Shown: positions 18,159 through 27,124, counted from the stretch's first letter. The stretch: 64,000 bases of DNA from VXYK01 sp965221585 (GCA_965221585.1 OZ244898.1:248001-312000), one strand, 5' to 3'. Notes: generated from the letters alone by a model not told the origin. Program-made: numbers and translations.

Positions 18159-19052
18159 TCAGAGGGTTGTCCAGCGGATGGAGAGGTCGTCCCATTGCTC
18201 GACTCTCAGCATCAACTCCTCGCGCGACTCCACCCTGACGTTCCACATCGAAGCCAGCCATAGACCGTGATCAAGCTCACGGAGTCGGGTGGCTCTCCTT
18301 AGGAACTGGGCGTCGACCGGCAGCCCGTACGCCGCGATGAAATCCTCTGGATTGTCGTCGGTCGTCCGCTGGTAGTGGGAGATCAACTGGGCAAGATCGG
18401 CCTCGGGCGGACCGCAGCACATGAAATCGCAATCGATCAGTAGGGTCCGCTCGTTGTGGACCACGACATTGCCCGGGTAGAGGTCTCCGTGGACGGGCAC
18501 GACCGGATGCGTGTGAGGCAGATCCTCCCAAGCCTCGACCAGCTCAGCGCGGGATTCGTGCATCTCGGCGAGCAGAAAATCGAGGGCCTGGGCCGGGACA
18601 TCAGCCTCCATCCCGGCAGCTATCATCCGCTCGCGGCGGCCGTCCTGATGGCCCGGTGTCCACATCTCCAGCGACAGCGGGGGAGACGCCTGATGCCACT
18701 CGGCCACGAGCATGGCCAGGTTGTGAAGCGATATCTGCTCGTTGGGCTCGCCCAGCGGCCAATAGGTGACAACCCGTCCATCGGCGATTTCCAGAGGGGT
18801 TGTGAAAGGTCCCAGTACCGGCGCCCCCGCGGTAATGAGCATCTCGATGTTCTGCAGGCGGTCGCCGACCAACTCAACGGTCTCGTGTTTCGGTGCGACC
18901 CGGGCCACCACGCGATCTTCGTTGTTGGTGTACACGACATTGGTGCCCACCCGCAGCAGTTCGTAGCTTCCGTCGCCCAGACCTGCAGCTGAGGCCGTGG
19001 CCTGGACGAGGACCGCCTGTTCGGCGGTGCCGGGAAAGGATTGCCGTCCCAT
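18159..19052 (-). CDS. APH/choline-kinase-like phosphotransferase
   Basis: A small-molecule kinase of 297 aa. The Brenner motif VHGDLYPGN (catalytic Asp and Asn) and the metal Asp in LIDCDFMCCGPPEADL are intact. The substrate is unknown; the family covers aminoglycosides, choline, homoserine and others, so no resistance role should be assumed. A diverged paralogue lies at 24388-25242 and shares the C-terminal RLRE...WLASM block but lacks the catalytic residues. Confidence 0.85.
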   Translation of the reverse strand: MGRQSFPGTAEQAVLVQATASAAGLGDGSYELLRVGTNVVYTNNEDRVVARVAPKHETVELVGDRLQNIEMLITAGAPVLGPFTTPLEIADGRVVTYWPLGEPNEQISLHNLAMLVAEWHQASPPLSLEMWTPGHQDGRRERMIAAGMEADVPAQALDFLLAEMHESRAELVEAWEDLPHTHPVVPVHGDLYPGNVVVHNERTLLIDCDFMCCGPPEADLAQLISHYQRTTDDNPEDFIAAYGLPVDAQFLRRATRLRELDHGLWLASMWNVRVESREELMLRVEQWDDLSIRWTTL

Positions 19053-19136
19053 CGTTGCTCGTCGTTGATAGTAGTTGAGGGCCTCTTTGGTGGTTTGGGC
19101 AAAGCGCTGTTCGTGGTCGGATGCCGATCTGTGGGC

Positions 19137-19148
19137 TAAAACAACCTC
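19137..19148 (+). promoter_or_regulatory. Putative leaderless promoter of the PPOX gene
   Basis: TAAAAC (19137-19142) lies 6 nt before the ATG at 19149, with no Shine-Dalgarno. Confidence 0.35.
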
Positions 19149-19562
19149 ATGGAACTCTCTGAGGCAATCGACTGGGCGTCGGAACGCAGGCTCGGCGTGC
19201 TCATTACCATCCGCTCAGACGGCAGGCCCCAGTCCTCTGATGTCGTGTACTACATCGACGACGGCGTGTTCCTCATCTCGGTGACCGACGACCGAGCGAA
19301 AACAGCCAACCTGCGACGTGACCCGCGAGCCGTTCTGCACGTATCCGACGAACAGGCATGGTCATACGTGTCGCTCGATGGCACAGTTGAGCTGTCACCT
19401 GTGACTACCAACGCCGACGACGCCACCAGCGACGCGCTTGTCGAGTATTTTGAGCGGATGGCAGGAACCCATTCCAACTGGGACGAATTCCGTCAAGCCA
19501 TGATCGACGAACGCCGGCTGATCGCCCGCTTCACACCTGCCCACGCCGCCGGCTACGTGTAG
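19149..19562 (+). CDS. PPOX-class (FDOR-B type) F420/FMN-dependent oxidoreductase
   Basis: A split-barrel flavin/deazaflavin protein of 137 aa, similar to the Rv1155 family that reduces substrates with F420H2. The order is typical: LGVLITIRSDGRPQSSDVVYYIDDG strand pair, TDDRAKTANLRRDPRAVLHV (phosphate contacts), then a helical lid and ARFTPAHAAGY at the end. The substrate is unknown. It stands alone between the kinase and the cupin gene. Confidence 0.85.
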   Translation: MELSEAIDWASERRLGVLITIRSDGRPQSSDVVYYIDDGVFLISVTDDRAKTANLRRDPRAVLHVSDEQAWSYVSLDGTVELSPVTTNADDATSDALVEYFERMAGTHSNWDEFRQAMIDERRLIARFTPAHAAGYV

Positions 19563-19585
19563 CAATCCGCCCGGGCGGCGGGAGG

Positions 19586-20194
19586 TCAGAGACTGGCGTG
19601 CTCCCCGCGGGCTTCGACGATGGTTCCGACATCGTGGTACTCGCGCCACTCGCCATTCTGGGCGTGCCAGTAACGGCGGCCCGACAGCTCCTCAAGAGCC
19701 AGCCCGTAACAGTGAAAGTTGGCCGATGCGCCGTCGATGTGAATCGAGTGGACATCATCGCCGAGCATGGCCACACCGGTTCCCCGCTCGACCACAACTT
19801 CGTGTTGCACCTCGGGTTCGCCTCTGCCAGCGCACTGACCGTAGAGGCGGTTCAGTTCCTGGCCGCGCATGCCCACGATCACCGCCCAGGTCGTGTGCTC
19901 GTGGGGTGGCGCGGACACACCGTTGCCCACCGCTTGGATGTAAAGGGCCAGTTGATTGTCGTCCTGCGCTATCCGGTACATCAGTGAACTGGACTCGGTG
20001 CCGGGTGGGGGGAAGTCCTCGTCGGGGAAAAGGTGCTCATGCTCGGCCAACCGCAGCAACCGTTCTTTGATGCGTTCGACCCCGGCGCTGTCGATCCCGC
20101 CCTGGTCCCGCCCTCGAGCGTCGATCTCGGCGATGTCTTCCATCGCCTCCGCGACCACCTCGGCTCTCATCCTCGCCCGGTCGTTCCTGCGCAT
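19586..20194 (-). CDS. Cysteine-dioxygenase-like cupin protein
   Basis: A 202-aa cupin. The first barrel motif PPHEHTTWAVIVGMRGQE and a later His (DVHSIHIDG) give the three-His iron site of the thiol-dioxygenase family (cysteine or 3-mercaptopropionate dioxygenases and relatives). The N-terminal 70 residues are helical and charged. The substrate cannot be assigned. Confidence 0.7.
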   Translation of the reverse strand: MRRNDRARMRAEVVAEAMEDIAEIDARGRDQGGIDSAGVERIKERLLRLAEHEHLFPDEDFPPPGTESSSLMYRIAQDDNQLALYIQAVGNGVSAPPHEHTTWAVIVGMRGQELNRLYGQCAGRGEPEVQHEVVVERGTGVAMLGDDVHSIHIDGASANFHCYGLALEELSGRRYWHAQNGEWREYHDVGTIVEARGEHASL

Positions 20195-20369
20195 CGCCCT
20201 CCTCCAGACCCGCCTTGAGCATATCGAACCCGGACCAACGGGGATCAGCGGGGTTGCAGGCGATTACGTGTCGGGCCGATGAATCCTAGGACTGGACGAC
20301 CGGATTCTGATCTGACGGGCGGTGTGAGCAGGTCTGTGTAGCGAAGGTTCGTCTATTGTCGGGAGGACC

Positions 20370-22049
20370 ATGAGTTCGCAGACCAGTGAGAGGCTCCAGG
20401 TAATCCGAGGGGATGTCTTTGGAGGCCTGACAGCGGCGGTGGTAGCGCTGCCGCTGTCGCTCGCGTTCGGGGTGGCGTCGGGGTTGGGCGCGGTTGCCGG
20501 GCTCTACGGGGCGATCGTGGTGGGTCTATTGGGGGCGCTGCTGGGTGGCTCGAAGACTCAGATCTCGGGGCCCACTGCGCCGTTGTCCGTGGCCATGGCG
20601 GTTGTCTTTGTCGACTATGCCAACCAGGATCTCGCGAAGGCGCTCGCCATTGTGGCGCTGGCCGGGTTGATCCAAGTTCTGATGGGTGCGTTGCGGTTGG
20701 GCAGCTACATGGCCTACACGCCTTACGCGGTGGTGTCGGGGTTCACCTCAGCGGTCGGGTTGATCATCATTCTGGTCCAGTTCCTGCCGTTGCTGGGCAG
20801 TGAGGTGGCGTTGGGCGGGGCGCTCAAATCGCTGCGTTCCTGGCCCGACGCGGTCAGCAACGTCGACCCGAGCGCACTGACCCTCGGACTGGTCACACTG
20901 GCCGTTTGCATCTTCTGGCCGGAGAGGCTCCGCAGGTTCATGCCTCCTTCTGTGGCCGCGCTGCTCATCGGGACGCTTCTCGCAGTGTTCTGGTTGAGCG
21001 ATGTGCCGACTTTGGCCGAGGTGCCTGCGGGCCTTCCCGACATCGAGATTCCGGAACTCCCACTGGGCGATATCGGAGCGGCGCTCCCGCCTGCGGTGAC
21101 GATCGCCCTGCTCGGTTCGATCAACAGCCTGCTCACTGCGAGGGTGGCTGACTCGTTGACTCTCCAGAGCCATGAGCCCAACCGGGAACTGATGGGCGTG
21201 GGATTCGCAAACGTGGTCGTGGCGCTCGTCGGGGGTGTGCCTGGAGCCGGAGCCACATCGTGTACGGTCGCAAATGTCCGTGCCGGTGGCCGGTCGCGCA
21301 TCTCTGGGGCGTTGTGTGCGACGATCTTGCTGGCGCTTGTGCTGGGACTGGGAAGGTATGCCGACGCGATTCCGCACGCAGTCCTGGCCGGGATCCTCAT
21401 CAAGATCGGATTCGACATAATCGATTGGCGCTATATCACTCGGGTCCGTCTCATTCCCCGCGAGAACCTTGTGGTGCTGGCGTTGACGCTCGGGTTGTCG
21501 ATCGTGTCGGACCTGGTTGTCGCGGTCGCGGCGGGGCTGATAGCGGCGGCGATGACAGGTGCGCGTCAGATTGAGCGTTTGGAACTCGACATGGTCGTGT
21601 CGACCCCGTTGCTTGATATGACCTTCCTCGCTGACGAAAGCGACGATGACGACGACGCCGACGACGGCGGTGACTTCAACTTCGATTTCGACCTGGACGA
21701 TGACTTTGATCCGTTCGCGGCGCGCACTGGTCTGCTGTCGTTGCGTGGCAGTTTCACGGTTGCGTCGTCGACGAAGCTGTTCAGCACGATCCGCAGTGAC
21801 ATCGCCGAGCACGAGGTGGTGATCTTCGATTTCTCGCAGACGGTGTTCATCGACGACAGCGCGGCTCTGGTGCTGGGTCAGTTGGTCGACGCCGCGGCGG
21901 TGGCCGACACTGAGTGCATCGTGATGGGCTTGTCTGAGCTGGCGGGCACCAGCGTTCATGCCCTCGACGTTCTGCGCCGTGTCCCCGAGGACCATTTCGT
22001 CGAGGACCTCGACGGTGCCCGTGTGATCGCCCGCCGCATTCTTCTTTGA
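20370..22049 (+). CDS. SulP-family anion permease with STAS domain
   Basis: A 559-aa transporter. About 12-14 membrane helices in residues 15-395 carry out proton- or sodium-coupled uptake or exchange of sulfate, bicarbonate or related anions. The C-terminal STAS domain (about 448-555) contains the IDDSAALVL core. Unusually, the linker between them (about 418-447) is almost entirely Asp/Phe/Gly (DDDDDADDGGDFNF and more). A Shine-Dalgarno (GGGAGGA) precedes the ATG. No carbonic anhydrase is adjacent, so the substrate is open. Confidence 0.92.
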   Translation: MSSQTSERLQVIRGDVFGGLTAAVVALPLSLAFGVASGLGAVAGLYGAIVVGLLGALLGGSKTQISGPTAPLSVAMAVVFVDYANQDLAKALAIVALAGLIQVLMGALRLGSYMAYTPYAVVSGFTSAVGLIIILVQFLPLLGSEVALGGALKSLRSWPDAVSNVDPSALTLGLVTLAVCIFWPERLRRFMPPSVAALLIGTLLAVFWLSDVPTLAEVPAGLPDIEIPELPLGDIGAALPPAVTIALLGSINSLLTARVADSLTLQSHEPNRELMGVGFANVVVALVGGVPGAGATSCTVANVRAGGRSRISGALCATILLALVLGLGRYADAIPHAVLAGILIKIGFDIIDWRYITRVRLIPRENLVVLALTLGLSIVSDLVVAVAAGLIAAAMTGARQIERLELDMVVSTPLLDMTFLADESDDDDDADDGGDFNFDFDLDDDFDPFAARTGLLSLRGSFTVASSTKLFSTIRSDIAEHEVVIFDFSQTVFIDDSAALVLGQLVDAAAVADTECIVMGLSELAGTSVHALDVLRRVPEDHFVEDLDGARVIARRILL

Positions 22050-22068
22050 AGACCGAACCTGGTGGGCT

Positions 22069-23046
22069 TCAGCGTGCGACGATGACTTTGCCCCAACTGC
22101 GCCGGTTGTAGATGGCGTCGAGGGCGGCTGGAGCGTCGTCGAAAGCGAACGGCGGGAACACCGGGGGATCGATGCGACCCTGGTTGTACATGTCGAGCAT
22201 GGTTTGGTGGGCTTCTTCGGAAGCGGCTGGGTTGCGGGCGATCGAGGCTCCCCAGTGGACACCGACGATCGAGTAGTTCTTCAACAACACATGGTTGACC
22301 GGCGCTTCGGGGATCCGGCCGCTGGTGAAGCCGATGATCAACAACCGTCCGTCCCAGGCCATGACCCGGCGTGACCGGTCGAACACATCGCCGCCGACGG
22401 GATCGAAGCACACATCCACCCCGCGTCCTTCGGTGTGGGCGCGGACTGTGTCGACGAAATCGGGGTTCTGCTGATAGTCGATTGCCAGCTCCGCACCCAT
22501 CTCGGTCAGCTGGGCGGTTTTTTCGGCACCCCCGGCGGTAGCAATCACCCTTGCTCCCGCTGCCAGACCAAGCTGTACGGCGGCGCTTCCCACACCACCC
22601 ATGGCGGCGTGCACCAGCAGTGTCTCGCCGGAGGCGATACGAGCCCGTTCGTGCAGCGCGAACCACGATGTCCCGTAGTTCACCAGCAAGGCGGCTGCCA
22701 CCCCGGCAGGAACACTCTCGTCGAGCTTGTTCAGCCCGGCAGCGTTGAGCGAGGCCCGCTCTGCCAGACCTGCGCCGCCCACACCAATCACTCGCTGACC
22801 CACCTCGAGGTCGTGCACCCCTTCGCCGACTTCTGTGACTCGGCCGACAACTTCTGTTCCGGGAGACCAGGGAAGCCGCGTGGTTGCTTGATACATGCCC
22901 CGGGCCATGAGACAGTCGACGAACGTCAACCCCACGGCCTCGATGTCTACGAGGACCTGGCCGGGGCCCGCTGTCGGCTCCTCTGCTTCCTCGAGTCGCA
23001 GCAGTTCAAGGGGGTCGCCGAGGGAGTGTTGCTGCCAGATCTGCAT
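22069..23046 (-). CDS. Zinc-independent NADPH:quinone oxidoreductase-like MDR enzyme
   Basis: A medium-chain dehydrogenase/reductase of 325 aa of the quinone-reductase/enoyl-reductase branch. It shows a GroES-like N-domain (DIEAVGLTFVDCLMARG), the nucleotide site VHAAMGGVGSAAVQLG and the typical LLKNYSIVGVHWG segment. The structural zinc cysteines are absent, as in that branch. It uses NADPH to reduce quinones or enones; the exact substrate is unknown. Its upstream region holds tandem 13-bp repeats. Confidence 0.9.
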   Translation of the reverse strand: MQIWQQHSLGDPLELLRLEEAEEPTAGPGQVLVDIEAVGLTFVDCLMARGMYQATTRLPWSPGTEVVGRVTEVGEGVHDLEVGQRVIGVGGAGLAERASLNAAGLNKLDESVPAGVAAALLVNYGTSWFALHERARIASGETLLVHAAMGGVGSAAVQLGLAAGARVIATAGGAEKTAQLTEMGAELAIDYQQNPDFVDTVRAHTEGRGVDVCFDPVGGDVFDRSRRVMAWDGRLLIIGFTSGRIPEAPVNHVLLKNYSIVGVHWGASIARNPAASEEAHQTMLDMYNQGRIDPPVFPPFAFDDAPAALDAIYNRRSWGKVIVAR

Positions 23047-23086
23047 CAGCTTCGTCCACCGTCAGTGTTTAGACATGTCATGTCGT

Positions 23087-23112
23087 CCAACATATGCGCC
23101 CAACATATGCGC
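23087..23112. repeat. Tandem 13-bp direct repeat upstream of the quinone reductase gene
   Basis: CCAACATATGCGC occurs twice back to back (23087-23099 and 23100-23112), each copy with a CATATG palindrome. A self-complementary GACATGTC lies next to it (about 23072-23079). It sits 41 bp upstream of the minus-strand start, so it may be a tandem regulator site. Confidence 0.6.
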
Positions 23113-23139
23113 AACGTGCGCTGGGTTGACCAACCCGGT

Positions 23140-24354
23140 TCAGTTGACGGTTATGGGGTGGGGCAGCGGTTGGTTGAACAGGTAGCCCTTCTCGTTGAAC
23201 GGCACCGAGTCGGGCTGGGTGTTGCCTGCCACGTCCGTCGCGCGGGTCATCACGGTGTAGTCGCCGGCGTTGGGCGACCAGGAGAACTCGAACCGCGCCC
23301 ATGAGTGCCTCCCGTTAGGGCTGTGAAGCGTGGCCGGTGTCCACGTGGCCCCCGAGTTGGTGCTCCATTCCACTTTGGCGAGCGGGTCGGGGGAGTGAGC
23401 GAAACCGTGTATCAGATGCGCGCCCGCGGGCAGCTGCGCCGGCCAGGGCAAAGCCAATGCGCTCTTTATTGATTGTTCGGTGACCGGGGCTCCCTCGGCC
23501 TGGCCCTCGGGCGGGTAGTCGTCGCCGATGAGCACGTACGATGTGGTGTTGTTGCGAGTCCAGGCCGGTTCGGTGGACACGACTATCCCGCCGATCCACT
23601 TGATCCAGGAACTGCCGACCCATCCGGGCACGACCGCCCGCAGCGGATAGCCGTGGTCGCGGGGCAGCACTCCGCCGTTGAGGCCGTAGGCCAACAGGGT
23701 GTCGGGATCGGTCGCCTTCTCGATCGACATCGATCGCCGGAAGCCGCCCTCGGGAGACTCGCGGTCGAGTCCGACCAGCAGCACGCTGCGGGCGCGCGAC
23801 ATGTCCACGGCGGCGAGCTCAAGCACCGAACCCAGGCTCACGCCGGTCCACTCGCCGTTGCTGACAGCCCCGCGTTCCCACTGGGTTCCGCTCGCTTCAC
23901 GGCCGTTCAACAGGCCGAACATGGCCCGGTGGTTGCCTGCGCATTCGAGGTAGGCGGTGAGCGTGGTGCTCGGCATCTGGCGGATGTCGTCGTAGGTCAG
24001 TTCGACGGGCTGGGCGACGGCGTCGCCGTCGATCGCGAGCCGCCATGCCTGGGCATCGAGGTCGAGGCTCTTGGAGTTGTTCCGAACGAAGAAGAAGCGG
24101 TTGGGGGTGATGGTCCCCTGCATGTTCTCAAGGCGTGCCTCGAGTCCGAGTTTGCGTTGGATGAACGGGTCAGGATTCTTGAAGAAATCCATTTGTCCCG
24201 CGGCATCGGACGACAGCTTCTGGCCGCTGCAGGCGGCGAGGACTGCAGCGGCGCCTCCGACCGCGAGAAGCTTCAGATAGCGGCGCCGGCTGATACCGCT
24301 GTTGCGGGCCAGATCCCATATCGGGCTGTCGAGATGATCGTCTGGCGGGGCCAT
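23140..24354 (-). CDS. Sulfite-oxidase-like molybdopterin enzyme, Tat lipoprotein
   Basis: A 404-aa enzyme. The N-terminus has a twin-arginine motif (SRRRYLKLL), a hydrophobic stretch and a lipobox (LAAC), so it is exported folded and lipid-anchored. The Mo-pterin domain (about 60-280) carries the cysteine in LECAGNHRAMFG, which ligates molybdenum. A C-terminal Ig-like dimerisation domain follows (VEWSTNSGATWTPA). It oxidises sulfite or reduces another small substrate; the redox partner is not encoded next to it. Confidence 0.9.
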   Translation of the reverse strand: MAPPDDHLDSPIWDLARNSGISRRRYLKLLAVGGAAAVLAACSGQKLSSDAAGQMDFFKNPDPFIQRKLGLEARLENMQGTITPNRFFFVRNNSKSLDLDAQAWRLAIDGDAVAQPVELTYDDIRQMPSTTLTAYLECAGNHRAMFGLLNGREASGTQWERGAVSNGEWTGVSLGSVLELAAVDMSRARSVLLVGLDRESPEGGFRRSMSIEKATDPDTLLAYGLNGGVLPRDHGYPLRAVVPGWVGSSWIKWIGGIVVSTEPAWTRNNTTSYVLIGDDYPPEGQAEGAPVTEQSIKSALALPWPAQLPAGAHLIHGFAHSPDPLAKVEWSTNSGATWTPATLHSPNGRHSWARFEFSWSPNAGDYTVMTRATDVAGNTQPDSVPFNEKGYLFNQPLPHPITVN

Positions 24355-24387
24355 GCGTAGATTCTGGCACGCGCCCGTACAGCGAAG

Positions 24388-25242
24388 TCAGGTCTTGTGC
24401 CAGCGGTGCGACGTGTCGAGCGTCTCCAAACGGTGTTGCACCTCGGGCAGTGCTCGCACCGTCGCGCCGTGCATCGATGCCAGCCAGATGATCGATGCCA
24501 CCTCCCGCAGCCGGACAAGCCGGTTCAGCAGTTCCTCGCTGTAGTTGCCGTCGTAGCAGCTGAGGAATCCATACTCGGTGGTCGAGGTCGGGTAGCGCCG
24601 ACAGTTGTGGACGACGGTAGCGAGATCCTGTTCGGGTGGTCCGAAACCCGTCTGGTCGCAGTCGATCAGCTTTATTTCGCCCTCGTAGCGGACCATCTTC
24701 TCGGGAAACGCGTTGGCATGGATCGCGACGTGCGGTTCTAGGTCCTTGATCTGTGCCGCGAACAGCGTTCGTTCGAGCAGACCCTCGAGACGGTCGATCA
24801 GAACCTCCGGAACCTCCGCGAGTCGTGCCTTCTCAAGATGGTGCCGGCTCAACGCTTCGGAGTATCTCCATTCACGCAACGAAAGATCGGGCTCGGCGCG
24901 GTGCAGGCTTGCGATGGCGTCGGCCATCTCCTGATTTGTCACGTTGTTGTTGCTCATCGGGCTCGCCAACGGCCAGAACGTCACGTTTCGACCCGACGGC
25001 AGCGCTAGTGGGGTGGGGTGCGCTGCGGGCAGCAGCGCGGCCTCCTGGGCGATGAGCATCTCCACGGCGTGCAGCGTGCGCTCTGTTTCCTGCCGGGTCT
25101 CCTGGATCGGCGGCACCCGTGCGCAGGTCTTGGCTGATGAATGCGTCAACACGGTGTTCGTGCGCTCATGCACGACTCGGAACCCGGGTGTGTCGACGAT
25201 TCCGGCCTCGAGGGCGACTGTGTCAACTTCCGCAGAGAGCAA
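24388..25242 (-). CDS. APH-like pseudokinase, paralogue of the gene at 18159-19052
   Basis: A 284-aa protein with the same fold and C-terminal block (RLREVASIIWLASM) as the upstream phosphotransferase. The catalytic loop HGDLYPGN has become HANAFPEK here, removing the catalytic Asp and the Mg-binding Asn. The metal Asp region LIDCDQTGFGPPEQDL is kept. Phosphotransfer is therefore unlikely; ligand binding or regulation of the active paralogue is possible. The reading frame is intact, so it does not look like random decay. Confidence 0.75.
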   Translation of the reverse strand: MLSAEVDTVALEAGIVDTPGFRVVHERTNTVLTHSSAKTCARVPPIQETRQETERTLHAVEMLIAQEAALLPAAHPTPLALPSGRNVTFWPLASPMSNNNVTNQEMADAIASLHRAEPDLSLREWRYSEALSRHHLEKARLAEVPEVLIDRLEGLLERTLFAAQIKDLEPHVAIHANAFPEKMVRYEGEIKLIDCDQTGFGPPEQDLATVVHNCRRYPTSTTEYGFLSCYDGNYSEELLNRLVRLREVASIIWLASMHGATVRALPEVQHRLETLDTSHRWHKT

Positions 25243-25301
25243 TCAAGCCTCCTTACGTGTTGGTGCCATATTAGGCATTCCGATGGCAGCACGCCGACGG
25301 C

Positions 25302-25313
25302 TATGGTTCGGGA
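25302..25313 (+). promoter_or_regulatory. Putative leaderless promoter of a leader ORF
   Basis: TATGGT (25302-25307) lies 6 nt before an ATG at 25314 that opens a 13-codon ORF ending on the permease start. Confidence 0.35.
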
Positions 25314-25355
25314 ATGGTGGTTGCTGTGCGCTCGTTGTCGGGTTGTGAGACATGA
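25314..25355 (+). CDS. 13-codon upstream ORF coupled to the NCS2-like permease
   Basis: The ORF encodes MVVAVRSLSGCET. Its TGA overlaps the permease ATG (ATGA at 25352-25355), so ribosomes that start on the leaderless transcript could re-initiate on the permease. The peptide itself is not recognised. It could be chance, since ATGA overlaps are frequent here. Confidence 0.35.
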   Translation: MVVAVRSLSGCET

Positions 25356-27124
25356 GCGAGCAGGCGGCGGAGCAGGACCTGCTTTTTGAACCAGACGAGC
25401 CCTGCGGACTGCTGGTGGCGTTGAGCGTCGGCATTCAAGGGGTCATGCTGGTGCTGGCGGTGATCGTGTTGATCGTTGCCGTCACAGCCCGAGCCGGGGG
25501 GCAGGATGACTCCTATGTCGCCTGGGCGTTGTTCGCGTCCCTGGTGATCGCGGGCGGGCTGATCGCGGTTCAAGCAGCCCGTTTCCCGAGACTGGGGGCG
25601 GGCCACATTCTGATAATGGGCCCGACGCCCAACTATGTGGCGATATCGGTGTTGGCCCTGGCGGCGGGGGGACCCGGCCTGCTTGCCAGTCTGACCATCG
25701 GTGCGGGGATCTTCTACCTGTTGATGTCGTTATGGCTGCCTTTGCTGCGCAGGATATTCACGCCGGTCGTGTTGGGCACCGTGATTATGCTGATTGCTGC
25801 GACGGTGATGCCCGTAGCGTTCGACCGGGTGCAGGCCGTGCCCGACAGCGCACCCGCGGCGACCGGCCCGATCTCGGCGCTCGTGACGCTGGTCATGGTC
25901 GTCGTGTTGTCGCTGCGCACTTTCGGTGCCTGGAGGATCTGGTTGCCGCTGATCACTGTCGGCTCCGGTTGCGTCGTGGCGGCCATGTTCGGGGCCCTCG
26001 AGTTCTCGGCGGTGGGTGACGCCGCCTGGATCGGCATACCTGACGGCGGGTTCGGTGGGATCGATCTGACGTTCGACGCGGACTTCTGGTCTCTGCTTCC
26101 GGCATTCGTGATCGTTGCCGTGGCGGGCAGCGTCAAGAACATCGGTGACTGCATCGCCATCCAACAGGCCTCGTGGCGTACGCCGCGGGTCACCGACTAT
26201 CGACTGGTCCAGGCTTCGCTCAACACCAACAGCATCGGCATAATGCTCTCGGGTCTGGCAGGCACGCCGCCGACGTCGGTCTACTCGTCCTCGACTCCTC
26301 TGCTGATCCACCTCACGGGAGTGGCGGCTCGTAGCGTCGGTTACGCGATCGGCGCTCTGATGGTGGCGATAGCGCTGCTTCCGAAGTTGGGTGCCGTGCT
26401 TCTGGCGATCCCCGATCCGGTCATGGGCGCCTACCTGATGGCCGCCATCGGGTTGCTGTTCGTGACCGGAATACAGACGCTCATTGCGGGTGGACTCGAC
26501 AGAGGCAAGGCCCTGACAGTCGCGATCGCTTTCTCCTTGGGGATCGGGATGGACAGCCAGACGATCGGCGCTGACCTTCTCGGAGACAGATGGGGGCCGC
26601 TCATCGACAACGGAATGTTGGTCGGCGCGGTGGCTGCGGTGGCGATGAACCAGTTTGTTGAGTGGTCCGATCGCCGCTCGCGGGCCCGGCTCGAGGCCGC
26701 CTTGGACATGTCAGCTGTCAACTCCGTCGAGGAGTTCCTGGGGGGCTTCGCGGCAGACATCGGTTGGGATGAACGGGCGACTCAACGCTTGTGCTCGGCC
26801 GGCGAAGAGACCTTGCTGAGCATTCTGGAGCACAGCGAGAGCCGCCCCAGGGGCGACCCGGACGAATCGAGCAGCGGCACTCCTAAGTTGGTACTGGTCG
26901 CCCGTCAGAGCGGGGAGACGGTGGAAATGGAGTTCATCGCCGTGCTCGACGACGAGAACCTGGAGGACCGACTGGCTCACCTGAACGAAGAGTCCCACAG
27001 CGTTGCGGGTCTGGAGGAGGGCGAGGTTTCACTCCGGTTGTTGCGCCACTACGCCTCGTCGGTGAATCACCAGAAGTTCCATGGTCTCGACATTGTGACC
27101 GTTCAGGTCTCGGCGGCGGGCTGA
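25352..27124 (+). CDS. NCS2/SLC23-like permease fused to an RsbW-type ATPase domain
   Basis: A 590-aa protein. Residues about 20-445 hold 12-14 membrane helices of the xanthine/uracil permease type, including the central GSVKNIGDCIAIQQASWRTP region. Residues 453-590 resemble a GHKL ATPase of the anti-sigma kinase family (DERATQRLCSAGEETLLSIL as the N-box, EEGEVSLRLLRHYASSV as a G-box). The N-box Asn is replaced (EETLLS), so ATP hydrolysis is uncertain. The fusion suggests a permease whose activity is sensed or gated by a switch domain. The substrate is unknown. Confidence 0.8.
   Translation: MSEQAAEQDLLFEPDEPCGLLVALSVGIQGVMLVLAVIVLIVAVTARAGGQDDSYVAWALFASLVIAGGLIAVQAARFPRLGAGHILIMGPTPNYVAISVLALAAGGPGLLASLTIGAGIFYLLMSLWLPLLRRIFTPVVLGTVIMLIAATVMPVAFDRVQAVPDSAPAATGPISALVTLVMVVVLSLRTFGAWRIWLPLITVGSGCVVAAMFGALEFSAVGDAAWIGIPDGGFGGIDLTFDADFWSLLPAFVIVAVAGSVKNIGDCIAIQQASWRTPRVTDYRLVQASLNTNSIGIMLSGLAGTPPTSVYSSSTPLLIHLTGVAARSVGYAIGALMVAIALLPKLGAVLLAIPDPVMGAYLMAAIGLLFVTGIQTLIAGGLDRGKALTVAIAFSLGIGMDSQTIGADLLGDRWGPLIDNGMLVGAVAAVAMNQFVEWSDRRSRARLEAALDMSAVNSVEEFLGGFAADIGWDERATQRLCSAGEETLLSILEHSESRPRGDPDESSSGTPKLVLVARQSGETVEMEFIAVLDDENLEDRLAHLNEESHSVAGLEEGEVSLRLLRHYASSVNHQKFHGLDIVTVQVSAAG

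Noticed and set aside
18159..25242. Aminoglycoside resistance genes
   Set aside because: The APH fold covers many metabolic kinases, the context gives no resistance signal, and one of the two proteins lacks catalytic residues.
25243..25351. Purine riboswitch upstream of the NCS2-like permease
   Set aside because: The 109-nt gap cannot be folded into the three-way junction, and a leader ORF with its own promoter box occupies it.
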